64,000 nt of DNA from contig OX422210.1 in the NCBI GenBank assembly GCA_949130495.1, forward strand, positions 28,370,681 through 28,434,680. Direction: 5' to 3'. The position numbers and the translations under genes were made by a program. The notes under the pieces were generated by a model. It had not been told where the DNA came from. It made no database searches and worked only from the letters and a program-made list of their open reading frames with translations. This stretch comes from Sambucus nigra. Lineage: Eukaryota > Streptophyta > Magnoliopsida > Dipsacales > Adoxaceae. Of the stretch, positions 9,229 through 21,900 are shown piece after piece. Every line of letters starts with the position of its first letter. Position 1 is the first letter of the stretch.

Positions 9229-11330
9229 TAGTATATACAATGCATTTCGTAGTTCCAAGATTACATCATCAATGCTCAACACTTGCAAATTAAATATTCA
9301 AAGAGCTTTGTGATAAAAATATTTCTTTGAATATAACAGATAGTTCATTCATTATATTTATGAAGACCCCCTACCTTTTTTAGTGAACTTGACACCTAGA
9401 CAACCAAAACCACATTTACTGATCTAAATAATAAAGCACACAAAATAGGTGTATTCATTTTTCTTTCTTTCTTTTTAATTTAAACAAGTTGTATATTTCC
9501 TAAAACTACAATCATCTTGTAATTTTAATTGCTGTAAGAGAGCTTTTAGTAGGACTTTTTCATTCTCAGACTTCACCTATTTAACATATACCGGCTTAAA
9601 GAGACAACAGAACATACATCAATTACTTTGCTTAATACCAATAGTAAGTTAAGAATCTTCAAATAAAGTTATGTTCAAAACAACAGTATGATGTGAGAAG
9701 AGGTTATAATTGATCATGGGTTTAGTAAATAAAAAAAATTCTAGACAATCACTGTGGAATTCTATTATTGAAATATGTGTATATATGTATTGAATGCTAA
9801 AATGAATATGGACTTACAGTATTTGCATCACTAAACTTGAAGGATTAAAATATATGGAAATATTCATACCTCGAAGCTCCTTCCTCATTTTATTTTCAAA
9901 TCCAAAGTTAAATTAGACATAAAATATAAATATAATTAGACTAACAAAGTAAATAAAACATTTGAAGTGAAACGCCTAGTGTGTACCTTAAGAGCCTCTA
10001 AATAACATCTAATTGTGGAAATCTCATCCTAAATGCGAAAACAAATCAATTCACAATGTAAAATTAATCAAAACTTGAAAATAAATAATTTATCTTCGAG
10101 AAAACAGAACCTATAGGGTTTGAATAGAAGTTTCATTCAAGGAAAAGGACCATATATGTAGAAAAAGAAGGATATCTAATAATTCTCAAAAAGAAAAATG
10201 AAAAAGGACATTAGGATTGAAACTCATTAGATGATAATTGACTATCCAATGTTTCTACATGATCCGAAGGCTAAGGAAAAAGGAATAAACCAACAAGGCA
10301 ATTAGTCAATAACCCTAAAAATAGTTCCACAAATAAGAATCCTTTTTTAGCTCTTATAACAAATATTTTGAGGTTTTAGTATCATCATAAGTTCTAACAT
10401 GTCAATAAAATCCCATAAACACACTCCAAGTTCCTTGTTGTTTTAGCCCCAAAATACTTTATATCATATTAAACAGATAAAGGAATGGTGTAGAATTTGA
10501 TCATTGAAATTTAAGAACAGACAAGGCTATCTTAACAAAACCCCATTTCGAAACTACATTTTTCTATAATAAAAAATAAATAAATAAGAACTTTTATTAA
10601 GGCATATTGATCAAACATGTGGGTATAAAAAAACTCACAAGACAGGAATATACTTTTTTAATCACAATATAAACCGAACCGAAAAAGAAAAACAAATAGA
10701 AAAGAAAAAATTATCTTAGCACACCCAGAAAGAGATATCTTCTTTCTGATAAATCGTTCACTCCACCAACTGAATAAGAACTCATTGCCTCAATTGTTTA
10801 CCTTAACACACACAAATCGAGAGTAAGTATAAAATGAAAACAAGTAGAAAGGAATTATTTATAAAGTGAAGACCAAGTCTACTCTCTCTCGACTAGATCG
10901 AATTAACCATATTAACCTCTAGGATTGAAGATTGAGTGTGAAGTACCTTAGCAGAGCCATGTCATTTATCTTCGCAGCCTCTCGAATAAATTTTAGTACA
11001 CGATCAAACCCAATAATAATAGAAAATTGATTTTAGAGCTCTCGCATGCTGACCTGAGGAAAAGTAGAATTATTAGTTTGCAATATAGACGGGGGAGACG
11101 AAACCATTTTAGGGGATGTGGCAGGGAAAGTTTAGACTCTGATTTTTAAGAGCGGGAATTTGTTTTCACTTTTTACAACCATGTTACTCTTTCAGATTGG
11201 GGGAATAATAAAATGTCAAATATAGCAACGTTTTTTAACACTTCCAAATTTTGCAAGTGTCAAAAACCGTTGCTAATGTTGTAAGTGTTTTAAACACTTA
11301 AAAATTAAATTTTATGTTAGTTGAAAAATA

Positions 11331-11347
11331 GCCATTGTGGTGTAGTG
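11331..11347 (-). mobile_element. CACTA-type terminal inverted repeat, single end
   Basis: Read on the minus strand this is CACTACACCACAATGGC, matching the CACTACACCA ends of the CACTA element at 31071-35799. Just inside are AAGTGTT/AACACTT and AGCAACG words repeated in both orientations (11220-11310), as in CACTA subterminal regions. The other end was not found. Confidence 0.45.
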
Positions 11348-11399
11348 ACACTTAGCCGCAACCTTAATTGAAATGCTTAAAGGGGGAAATATGCCTCGT

Positions 11400-14040
11400 T
11401 GTTTAGGAAAACAGAGCATGAACTTTGCTCCACTGAAGGAAGTGTACAAATTGTTCCCCTCGGGAACTCACATGCCTCAGCCAAGGTAGTCAGCCACTCC
11501 TCCTTCATAATACAAGGGTGGTACAATGCTACTGTCTCCCTTTTAGACTCCTAACATCGCCTAGAAGTCTCGTCTTCAGTGTTCCATGCCTTAGAAACCA
11601 CAGCTGTAGTATGAGTTGCTATTATGGCATCCACATCTATACGGGGATGATTGCGGGAGCAAGTGTCTTCCTCCATGCCAAGATTATAAGTAGCCTCCTT
11701 GGGAAGTCTTTAAGCCTACAAGGTCCATTGGTCTTTAAGGATTTAATACGAAGCACTACGGGGGGAGGAACACCAAAGTGTCTCTTTTAAAAGTCCTCCA
11801 AATACTCCCAAGTATTCCAATGCATAAGGATGCAACAAAAACTTGTAAAAGTGGAAGGACTCCACAGTTAGGTGCCTCAACCATCACGATCAGAATACAA
11901 ATGATGGGAGTCTGCCTAATTATTAAGGCCGTAACAATATGTGAAAAAAATTAGAGAAGTAAAAAATTTACAAGTTCAATTCATGGTAAAGGCTGTAACC
12001 AGTTACTTCAAGTTTCCTAACAGGCCGCAACCATGAGAAAAAAAAATCAAGATTCTAACAGAGGAAGGTGTGAAGTTAAAGGTACAGGCTGTAGCCAGTT
12101 AGTTCAACCTTCCTAATGGGCCACACCCAGTTGGTTAAAGAGGTAAACAGTTCTAATTTTTGGTTTTAAAAGCATGCAACCCTAGGGTTTTGGTGAAAAA
12201 CCCTAAAACAAAGCCACTTTCATCCAACTTATCAACCATTATTTCTATGTTCCCCCAAACTCACCCATGTTAAATAAGACCAAAGTAACACTCCTGAGGT
12301 TACCTATGATGAAAGTTAGGGTTCCCCTCAGAATTAGCTGCTTACATTCTTTACTTGCACTCTCGGTTTTTACTTCCAGGAAAATTCGATGACCAACCAC
12401 GAAGGAACCTGATCAACATCACTATGAGGCTTGCTTATGGTGTTAATGATGCCATTACACTGGGGTCTCTCTACACATGGTTGGATAGAACTAACCTGGA
12501 CATGGAACGTTCTCTAGGAAGGTAAAATGTTTCAAAATTTCCCAACACAATTATTTTGATCAATTTTTTTATATGAGATTCCCGGACATTGCCCTTTTGG
12601 AGATTTTCCTTGTTTCCTCTATTATAAGGCTTTATAGGTTACGTCGTTGGAACAAGAAGCAGAAAAGGAAATATCTTCTCCCTTTCCTTGATTAATATTC
12701 CTCCTTCGTTGCTAGGCCTTACGATGGGGAAATGAAGCCCACACTTGGTCGTTCTTTACTGAGACCAATTGTACTGTTAAAATGATTAATGAATAGATAA
12801 TCACAGAGAAGCTTTCTCTAGCCATTGTGATTCTTCTAAAACTTGGGCTTCTTCCCTCGTTTACTGACTGAGGATCTTTCACTGAGACATATAACCCCAA
12901 TCACTGCACTCGCCAGTTTGGGTACGACCAAGGTTTTCCCTCCTAAGTTTATTATAGCAATAATGCCAAAGAAAATTTCTCTCAAGTTTATTCAGACTTT
13001 ACAGCTGCAGATGTTACAGTACTTTATGAGAAACTTAATCGTCAACTCACCATTCCAAGCCTAAGTAAAAAAGGCGATGTATCTTTCGACTAGCTTACCC
13101 AATTTTGGCCAATTTAGCTAAGACGGTTTAGTGATTGGCTAACCCACAAGTCTACCCCCCAGTTGATAAGTTTCCTCCCAGTGAACTAGTACGTAAGAAA
13201 AAAATCCATGATGGGAGTTTAATTTCCTTTAAGTACCATCCAAAAAAGGCCCCCTAGAAGAGTTACCTCCCCTTACCTCAGTAAATGGTGACTCAGAAGG
13301 GAAAAAACATCGTTGTCCACATTGCTGCGAAGAGGCCTACTACTCATGTAATTGTTTCATCTAGTGAGGTAGATTCTAACCCAGCCCCAAAAAAATCCAA
13401 GTTCACAAAATCCAAGTCACAGAAAAGTGCTACAAAGTTGTCTATTATTCCTAAAGAGACTGTTCGTCCAATGGACCCTATGTTGGCTGAAAAATGTCAT
13501 TTTTGAAGATGAAAGGGTATTACGTGCCTTCCGTCATCCTCTGTAAAATACTCCTATGTTGTCCCCACTTCCTCATGTTGTTACCTCATAGGCTTCACGT
13601 GGATCAATCTCACATAATGGTCATTCTAAGGAGGGACCTTCATCTTCTCCTAATGAAAAAATGGTTTGGGCACCAAAACTTTGAAGAAGCGTGTCACTAA
13701 GGAATGTGTAGTGATCCCTCCAAGTCTAAGTGAATCTATACCACCTCCAGAATCCTATGAACCCATAGTGTTAGACGTTACCTCGCTGGAAGAAGATGTT
13801 GCGATAGCTGTAACGCAGGTTGTTTCGACGCACCCATTTTCCAATCCAAGGGGTAATTCTTTCAATATTTTGTATAAGTTTTGTTCACCTATTAGGATTT
13901 TTTTAACACTTTACATATTTTTCACTCTTTGCTCTTTAGAGACTTCAATCTCCTGGTTACTCACCTGTATCCCCAAGGAACTCTCCAAGACCGATCATCG
14001 AAGAACCAATTTGTGAACTAGCTCCAGTCCCTATTCCTCT
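11400..14040 (+). pseudogene. Plant mobile domain (PMD)-like gene relic
   Basis: Degenerate plus-strand gene. Recognisable pieces: KLFPSGTHMPQPR (about 11448-11489), an exon at 12380-12522 ending in LGSLYTWLDRTNLDMERSLG with a GT donor after it and a CAG acceptor before it, and NHCTRQFGYDQGFPS (about 12898-12945). The last contains the RQFGYDQ signature of plant PMD (aminotransferase-like) proteins. Frames are broken by stops, including a TAA right after that signature. A Lys/Ser-rich tail follows (13285-13505), then a Pro/Ser-rich stretch (13666-13850). PMD proteins occur as host genes and as passengers in transposable elements; the host ones act in silencing and development. Which class this relic came from cannot be told; no LTR or MULE ends were found around it. 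Confidence 0.55.
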
Positions 14041-14473
14041 ATGATTGGGAGGGGAGAGTGTTGGGCCCACAACCAGCGTTGATGGAGATTCAATGAGGTC
14101 TAAGAAAGCTCACCCACCTGCTTCTAATTCCCTAGTCTTCAACGTTCTGCCTTTATCTGTGATTCCACCTTCTAATCAACCAGAGTTAATTTACTTATTT
14201 CTAAAACTTTCAAAGTATGCTTCCTCAAGTTGTTTTCATTGATAATACTCAATTTTTGAATATATTTTTCTTTTAAATGGATATTGTGACAAATGTAAGA
14301 GGACAGTTACCTCCTGAGCAAAGTCATCAAATGTCATAGGGGAGTCCTCTTAATACTTGGGTGCTTAAATACAAACTGAGGCATAACCTCTATTAAATGC
14401 CGATAAATTATTAAGCAAGATGCTATTAACAATGATGAGATTAACTCAAATGAAATAGAATCAAACTCATTGA
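14041..14473. other. Non-coding flank
   Basis: No gene or repeat structure seen. It ends in TATAA (14474-14478), the left target duplication of the solo LTR. Confidence 0.5.
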
Positions 14474-15394
14474 TATAATGTAATACCCCGTATTTTTAGA
14501 ATAAACATAAAATTTGTAGGGAATAAATTAAATAAGTTAATTCAATTAGTTAAGTTATGAATAAATTAATTATTATTTCTTGTTCTGTGAGATTGACTTT
14601 GCATGTTAAATAATTTCGATAGGAAATCATTGCATGTGCATGTGCATTGAACAATTGATATGTGATGTGTGACAAAATTTAAAAATGTACTTGTTGAATA
14701 AAAATTATTAGGACACATTTCGGGAGGCTTTATGAGCTTGTTTAGGTGTTTTAGACCTTTAGAAATGGTCCCGGGTATATATATGAGTTAGGAGGTTATT
14801 GGGCTCGTTGAGTTATGTATTTGGGCCCATTTGGGGGGTCCAAAATTAAGGCCTAAGGTCCAACTCGGGATTTGTGTTTTAGTTATATCAATTAGGAGAT
14901 TAAGGAACTCCTTGTCATTTATCCAAGAACCTTAATTGTGACTTTGAGAAGAGAGAGGTATGAACCCTAACTGTGAATTTTGGAGAGGAAATATTCAAGA
15001 ATAAATTCAAGGAAACCGTCAAGAAATCATCCCAGAACTCAGTCAATAATTCTCTTGATAATTTTATTTAGTCCAAAATACTTTCTTAATTCATCGTGTC
15101 TTGTATCCCATGTAGAAATTCTAGAAATTCAGGAATTAGTGATGATTGCATCAATGATTAAAGTTATGAGATTTCTTTAAATTGTAACCCTTGTATGTGG
15201 TAGAAGTTGGAGGATTTATGGACACATATCTGAAATTGCATGAATAGACCTATAGCTTGATTTTTTGTGATTTGGGACTTAAACCATGTTTTAAAATACA
15301 CAGTAAATGATCCTAAGAGAGCAAATAAAGTCATGGAAGATTTGGATTTTGATTCTTGAGAAAAAATTTGTGGAAATAGGGCTATCGACTATGG

Positions 15395-15440
15395 GTGAAC
15401 CGGTTCACTCCGTAGGCCGAACCGGTTCGGCCAGACTAGA
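15395..15440. repeat. GAACCGGTTC palindrome cluster in the solo LTR
   Basis: Two copies of a GAACCGGTTC-type palindrome about 26 bp apart, with flanking GGCCGAACCGGTTCGGCC symmetry. It lies about 0.9-1.0 kb from the LTR 5' end, the same zone as the palindrome clusters in the two Tekay-like LTRs. Confidence 0.85.
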
Positions 15441-15946
15441 TGTGGGACGCATGGTTGTATTTGAGGGAATTTTGGGTGTTCATACGAGTTCATGGGACTG
15501 TGTACGAATAATCGTGGAATTTATTAAAAATGGAATTATGATGTTACTAATAAAGGTGGAAGTTAAATTAACTTGATGGTTAATTGTATTTTACAGAGAA
15601 AAGAAAGTTAATAATTTACGTGATGGTTAATTATTAACTAAGGATAAGTACGGGTAATCTTTACGGGACAGTTAGGGGGTAATTATGAGAACAATTACCT
15701 TTACATATTGTAATATGTAACTATATTTTTGTATGGACATACCTATGTTCGTGGACTGTTCTATCAGTCGGGGTATACAAGTTCGGGACCATAATACACG
15801 TCGAGACATGTGGACTAGATGTAGTTTAGGTCATATATTAGGTAGTATGTAGCAACGCCACTTATGATAGATGAGTGTTGATGCTGGGATCCATGTGTCA
15901 CTGCTAGATGTGGGTCGTGCAATGGTGTATTGCGTAGGTATCGTCG

Positions 15947-18930
15947 TGACACCCCGCCTAATTAAATACCGGGCGATCACTCCTTTATTAAATTAAATCA
16001 AGGTAAACAGTTGGTTCATTCTCAGCATCACTGTCGATAAAAATAACTTTTCCAATTTAACACCCTAAATAATTAAGCCAAGTGTAAAAACATTTTCCAT
16101 ACAAAACTTTCCAAATTTTAATTAAAGAAAAAGGTTTATTTTAATTTAAAACAACATTTCTACAATAAAGAATCACACCACAATAAACCAAATAACATAA
16201 TACATTCGTCAATCGAATGTCAACAAATGGAACTAAAACCACAAATCCATCCTGAATAAATCCCATAGGACAATACTGGAAATAAAAGAAATACAAAATC
16301 CCAACAACAAATGAAATGATGAAAAGGGTGACACGTGCCCAATAAATGAGAATAATAGGAGTGGAGTCAATAACAGAAGCCGTCTACTCAAGTGACCTGC
16401 AACTCCCACCTAAGCTGCGGCTCGTCCTTCTCAAGGGATCCTAAGCAAGACGCCCCTGTGGCTGGGCACCTGAAAATATACATATATATATATACGAGAG
16501 AGAGAGAGAGAGGAAAAGAAACGGGTCAGAGCCCGAAAGTGTGTTTGATTTTAAAATACGTTAAGCAAGTATTTAAATTGATACAGGACAATGCAAATCA
16601 TATTAGTTCGACACTCTCTTGAGAAATTCTCACCTCTCTTCTAATGTGCACGCCTATCGTACTAACCTTACCAAATAATTTAGTTTATCTTAACTTACTC
16701 ATAAGTTTTTAAAACCGAACGATGACAACGTTTTAAAAAGGTTACTTTCAATATGTAGCACTCCTCTCGTTTTGTCTTCATTAAATTATAAAGTTTCCCA
16801 GTGTCTTCTCATACTTTCACAAAACAAGTATTTATTATTGCGTCAACAACTATGTCCTACCTATCAAATCACAGTAGGCAGTTTAAAGTTTATAATCTCA
16901 TATATATTAACTACTCGTATAATATATATATGTAACAACACCCCAACTAAACTATGGTGCGGGCATACTCTGCTATCCAATCCCCGTATCGCTCACACAA
17001 AGGGAAATACAAGTTCGGAATCACTCTCGAACTGTATTAACATATACAAAACAACGTTGAGGCGAAGCATAGATTCCAAGTCCAAGAGGTCAGTACATAC
17101 CCACACGTCTCTTAGGACCGTCCGACTATCAATCTGATAGCCCGTACCTAGGATCTCTATCTTCTTGGGTACGAATCAATATCCCCCATAAAGCAACACA
17201 GGATAAGATCGTCCCAGCGCGGTAACCTCAGGGATAGCAAGTAGCACGGGTACGTTTTTCACATGTATATATAATATATGTACACACAATCATATAAATA
17301 TACCCATTTCATCATATTAATATAGGTTCCTCTCGTAACCCATAGTCACAACATTTATCCTTAATTTCTCATTATTATGATTACGTATAAGGTTTCGTCT
17401 CTAACCTTAACTCGATGGGTTTTCTCACTAGCTATGTGACACTCGTGGATTCTATCCATCCAAGTAGCAAAATCAGTAGGTAAACGTCTATTCACTATCG
17501 TAAGTATTTGACGTAATCTCTCACTTGAATTACGTAGTTTCCTCGTCCTTTAAATAATTGTCCCTAAAATACAATTATCATCTCATAATAAAGTTCTCAA
17601 CACTTAATCATATGCCCTACTGGTCTCTCCTATATCCCAAAACATTTTATTCGTAAAGCCCAAAAACTATTTCACGATGAATCATGTTCAATTAATTAAA
17701 CAAGGGGAAATAAGAGTCTGCCAGGAAGGGTCGATCGATCGAGGTCTGGGGCTCGATCGATCGAACCTTCGATCGATCGAAGATCTAGGCTCGATCGATC
17801 GATCAAGCAGGTCTGCGAAATCCTGCCGAAGTGCAGTTACGGGTTTTACCAAAATTCTTCACCCAAATCAATATTTTCCAACACTAATCGTCCCAAAACT
17901 CCTACTACAAACATAATAACATATTTCCAGATGTTTTTAACGTTAAGCATGCGTATATCCATCATTAAACATGGTTAAACAACCCAAAATCTCATTTAAA
18001 CATCAAGAACCCTAATGTTTTCTTAACTTTTGTTCTAATCAGTTTTCTCCAGAATTTCCTTCTAACATATCATCAAAAATTCGTGGGTTAATCATCTACT
18101 TTACATAATATTTCCAGAATATGGTTATAATGTTTTCTACATGCAAATCCCTACCAAAATTGGGGTTTTCTTCCATTGATTACACTCCTAATCATTCCTA
18201 CACTAATATGAATATTGCACCAACGAAAATACGCAAGTTAAACACTTGCCTGGGATTTCAGAGGTCTGGTTTCCTGCTAATATTGGTGTGGTTGCGTTCT
18301 CCTCCTCGCGATCTACTCGTTGGTGGTGACGGTGGTGCAAATGGTGGTGTTTTTTTTTTTTGCCATGAATCACCTTGAGAGCTCTTTCCTCTCTACTCCA
18401 ATGGTCGTTCTAGGGTTCTGAATGTTCTAACCCTAAAAGGCTGACTTAAATGGCTGCTAAGGATGGCTGAAATTCGTGGGTTTAATTACCCTATTTTGTA
18501 AAATGACCAAAATGCCCTCCCGGGTCACTAATTAAGCCTAAAAACATCCCGAGACCCAAACTAAACTCCCGGGTACACTTTTCTGACTATCTCGACCCTT
18601 CCGAACGCGTTGGCGCACTCAAAATGACCATACGAACAACTTATAAAATATTTACTTTTATATCTCAATAATTAGTCCCGACGCGACACGGGCGCGTCCC
18701 GACTAAAATTCTCAAAATTGACATTTTATTCACTTGTGACCTTTAATATAACCCATATCATATATTACTATGCTCATTAGTAACATTCGACAATTTTTAT
18801 ATAATTACTAACTCTCGTCACGTTAATAATTATAACATAATTAATTTCCGGATTCTTATTAAATAATTCACTCTCATTAAATTTAATAAAACCCCCAAAT
18901 TAATATAGCATAAAAATACGGGGTCTTACA
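15947..18930 (-). repeat. 3' LTR of chromovirus 1
   Basis: 2984 bp, TGACACCCCG...TCTTACA on the plus strand. Nearly identical to 23802-26790. Contains an AT/GA microsatellite (16480-16512) that differs in length from its partner, and a TCGATCGATCGA cluster at 17731-17805. Confidence 0.95.
17731..17805. repeat. TCGATCGATCGA palindrome cluster in the chromovirus 1 3' LTR
   Basis: Four blocks of TCGATCGATCGA-type palindrome spaced by 8-14 bp. The partner LTR has the same cluster at 25594-25668 with one base change (GATGGATC). It lies about 1.1-1.2 kb from the LTR 5' end, in the presumed transcribed leader. Confidence 0.9.
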
Positions 18931-18943
18931 TACTTCCCCCCTA
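18931..18943 (-). other. Polypurine tract of chromovirus 1
   Basis: The minus strand reads TAGGGGGGAAGTA directly before the 3' LTR start (TGTAAGACCCC). It is the expected primer site for plus-strand DNA synthesis. Confidence 0.88.
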
Positions 18944-21900
18944 ATAACGGAATTTCGTCCCAAAATTCGGAAAATAAGGCATACCTGATAAGAACAAATC
19001 TGGATATCTCTCGCGAATATCTGCCTCACGCTCCCAAGTGGATTCCTCCACATTATGGTGTTCCCACTGGACCTGCACAAGTGGAATCATCTTCGACCTC
19101 AATCTTCTCTCACTATAGTCTAGGATAGCCACCGGTCTCTCCTCGTAGGAGCTATCAGGCTGTAAGTCGATCTCCTCTATCGCGATGTGAGTATGGGCCA
19201 TATCATCTCGAAGGTATCATCTCAACGACGAGATGTGAAATACATCGTGAATGCGATGTAAATGTTCCGGCAGTCCCAATCTGTATGCAACTGGCCCAAT
19301 CCTCTCTATGATGGGAAATGGTCCCACGTACCTCGGAGCCAACTTTCCCCTTTTCCCGAACCTCATCACTTCTTTCATGGGAGACACACACAGTAACACT
19401 TGGTCCCCCACATTAAACTCCCTGAAGAATCGTTTCGCATCGGTATAGCTCTTCTTTCTGTCCTGGGCTACTCGAATGCGACCCCTGATCATCTCAATCG
19501 TCGCAGAGGTCTCCTGAATCACCTCTGGTCCTAGCAACTTGTCATCCTCCACCTCAAGCCAACAAGTTGGGGAACAGCAAGGCCTGCCATACAAAGCCTC
19601 AAATGGAGCCATACCAATCGTGAACTGATAAGAGTTATTATAAGCAAACTCTACCAGTGGAAGGTGTGGCTCCCAACCTCCTCCAAAATCGAGAACACAC
19701 ATGCGTAGCATATCCTCTAACATCTGATTAGTACGCTCTGTCTGCCCATCTGTCTGTGGGTGATAAGATGAACTCAACCTCAACTCAGTACCCATAGCCT
19801 CCTGAAAGCTTTCCCAGAAACGCGACACGAAAATCTTGTCTCTATCGGACACAATATTCAGGGGCACCCCGTGTAATCTGACAATCTCAGCGATGAACAA
19901 CTGAGCATACTGACTCGTGGTATAATCTGTCCGCACCGGTAGAAAATGAGCCACCTTGGTCAGACGGTCTACAATCACCCAGAGAGAATCGTGGCCCCTC
20001 TGTGATGTAGGCAACCCTGTAATGAAGTCCATGGAAATACTCTCCCACTTCCACGCGGGTACTTCCAATGGCTGAAGCAATCCTGACGGTTTCTGGTGGT
20101 CCACCTTAAATAGCTGGCAGGTAGAACACTTGGCCACAAACTCAGCAATGTCCTTCTTCATCCCACTCCACCAGTATTGTCGCCTCATATCCTGGTACAT
20201 CTTATCGCCTCCCGGATGTACTGCAAATCGGGACCCATGAGAATGAGTCATCACTTCATGACGTAACTATGCTCCTTCTGGAACCACCAATCTCCCATTA
20301 AACCGCAAACCTCCATCAGAACTAACAGAATAGGACTCAGCACCCTCGGCTAGAAGTCGCACAATCTGCTCCTGGCAAAACGGATCTGTGGTCTGCGCCT
20401 GTATCACCCTCGTAACAATTTCAAGTGTGACTGACATGACGGATATGAACGAACGGGCTACTGCGTCCTGGTGACCCAACTCCTTCCACTTTGCTTTCCA
20501 AACGTCGGCTACATCGTCTACCGGTCTACGGCTCAATGCATTAGCAACTACATTGGCTTTCCCCGGATGGCACTGTATGTCAAACTGGTAGTCTTTCACA
20601 AACTCTAACCACCTGCGCTGACGTATATTCAGCTCTCGCTGAGTGAACAGGTACTACAGTGACTTATGGTCTGTGAACAAACGGAATTTCTCTCCCAATA
20701 GATAGTGCCTCCAAATTCTCAATGCAAAGACGACCACTGCTAATTCCAGGTCGTGGGTGGGATAATTCTTCCCATGCGGCTTAATCTTGCAGGAAGCAAA
20801 AGCTATAGCCTTCTCCTCCTGCTGGAGTACTCCTCCAAGTCCCCGTAAAGACGCATCAGTGTAAACCAGGTACTCCACACCCGGTTTCGGTAAGGCGAGG
20901 ACTGGTGCTGAAGTAAGCTTGTCTTTCAGCTCATCGAAAGCTAATTGACAAGCATCATCCCAAATATACGGTATCCCTTTGCGAGTCAAATTCGTCAACG
21001 GACCCGCTATCTTGGAGAATCCCCGAATAAATCTCCTGTAGTATCCGGCTAACCCCAAGAAACTACGTACCTCCGTCGGTGTCGTGGGATGTCCCCACTC
21101 CCTCACTGCTGATACCTTACTCGGGTCAACTGCTATCCCTTGCTCAGAAACAACATGGCCCAAGAACTGTACCTCTCGCAACCAGAATCCACACTTCTCG
21201 TACTTAGCATACAACTGATGCTCTCGCAGAGTCTGAAGAACCTGCCTCAAGTGCTCGGCATGCTCCTCCTTGGAATGGGAATATATCAAGATGTCATCTA
21301 TGAAGACAATGACAAACTGATCCAAGAACTCCCTGAACACTCGATTCATTAAGTCCATGAATACGGCTGGAGCATTAGTGAGGCCAAACTGCATCACTCT
21401 GAACTCGTAAGACCCATATCTCGTCAAGAATGCAGTCTTTGAAACATCCTGCTCCCTAATACGTAGCTGATGGTACCCCGACCTCAGATCTATCTTTGAA
21501 AAGAAATTCGCTCCCCTCAACTGGTCGAACAGATCATCGATTCGAGGCAACGGATACTTATTCTGTATCGTGACCTTGTTCAATTCCCGGTAGTCCACAC
21601 ACAACCTCAGTGAACCATCTCTCTTCTTCACAAACAAAACTGGAGCGCCCCAAGGTGAGGTACTTCTGCGAATGAAGCCCTGACCTATCAGCTGCTCGAT
21701 CTGATCTCGTAGCTCTCGCATCTCTTCCGGAGCCATACGGTATGGTGCGCGTGCTATAGGTCTCGTATGTGGCAATAAGTCTATAACAAAATCTATCTCT
21801 CGACTGGGGGGTAGGCCTGGTATTTCCTGAAACACATCGGAATATTCCCTAACAACTGGGATCGAATCCAAAGGGATCACAACCTCCTTAGAGGTATCCT

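Larger units (their letters stand above)
8337..11330. other. AT-rich intergenic DNA with gene-fragment-like signals
   Basis: Mostly AT-rich sequence without long ORFs. Supported points: a short minus-strand ORF (8828-9172), a Helitron-like 3' terminus (9201-9228), and minus-strand splice-site-flanked segments between about 9860 and 11110. Otherwise I see nothing definable. Confidence 0.5.
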
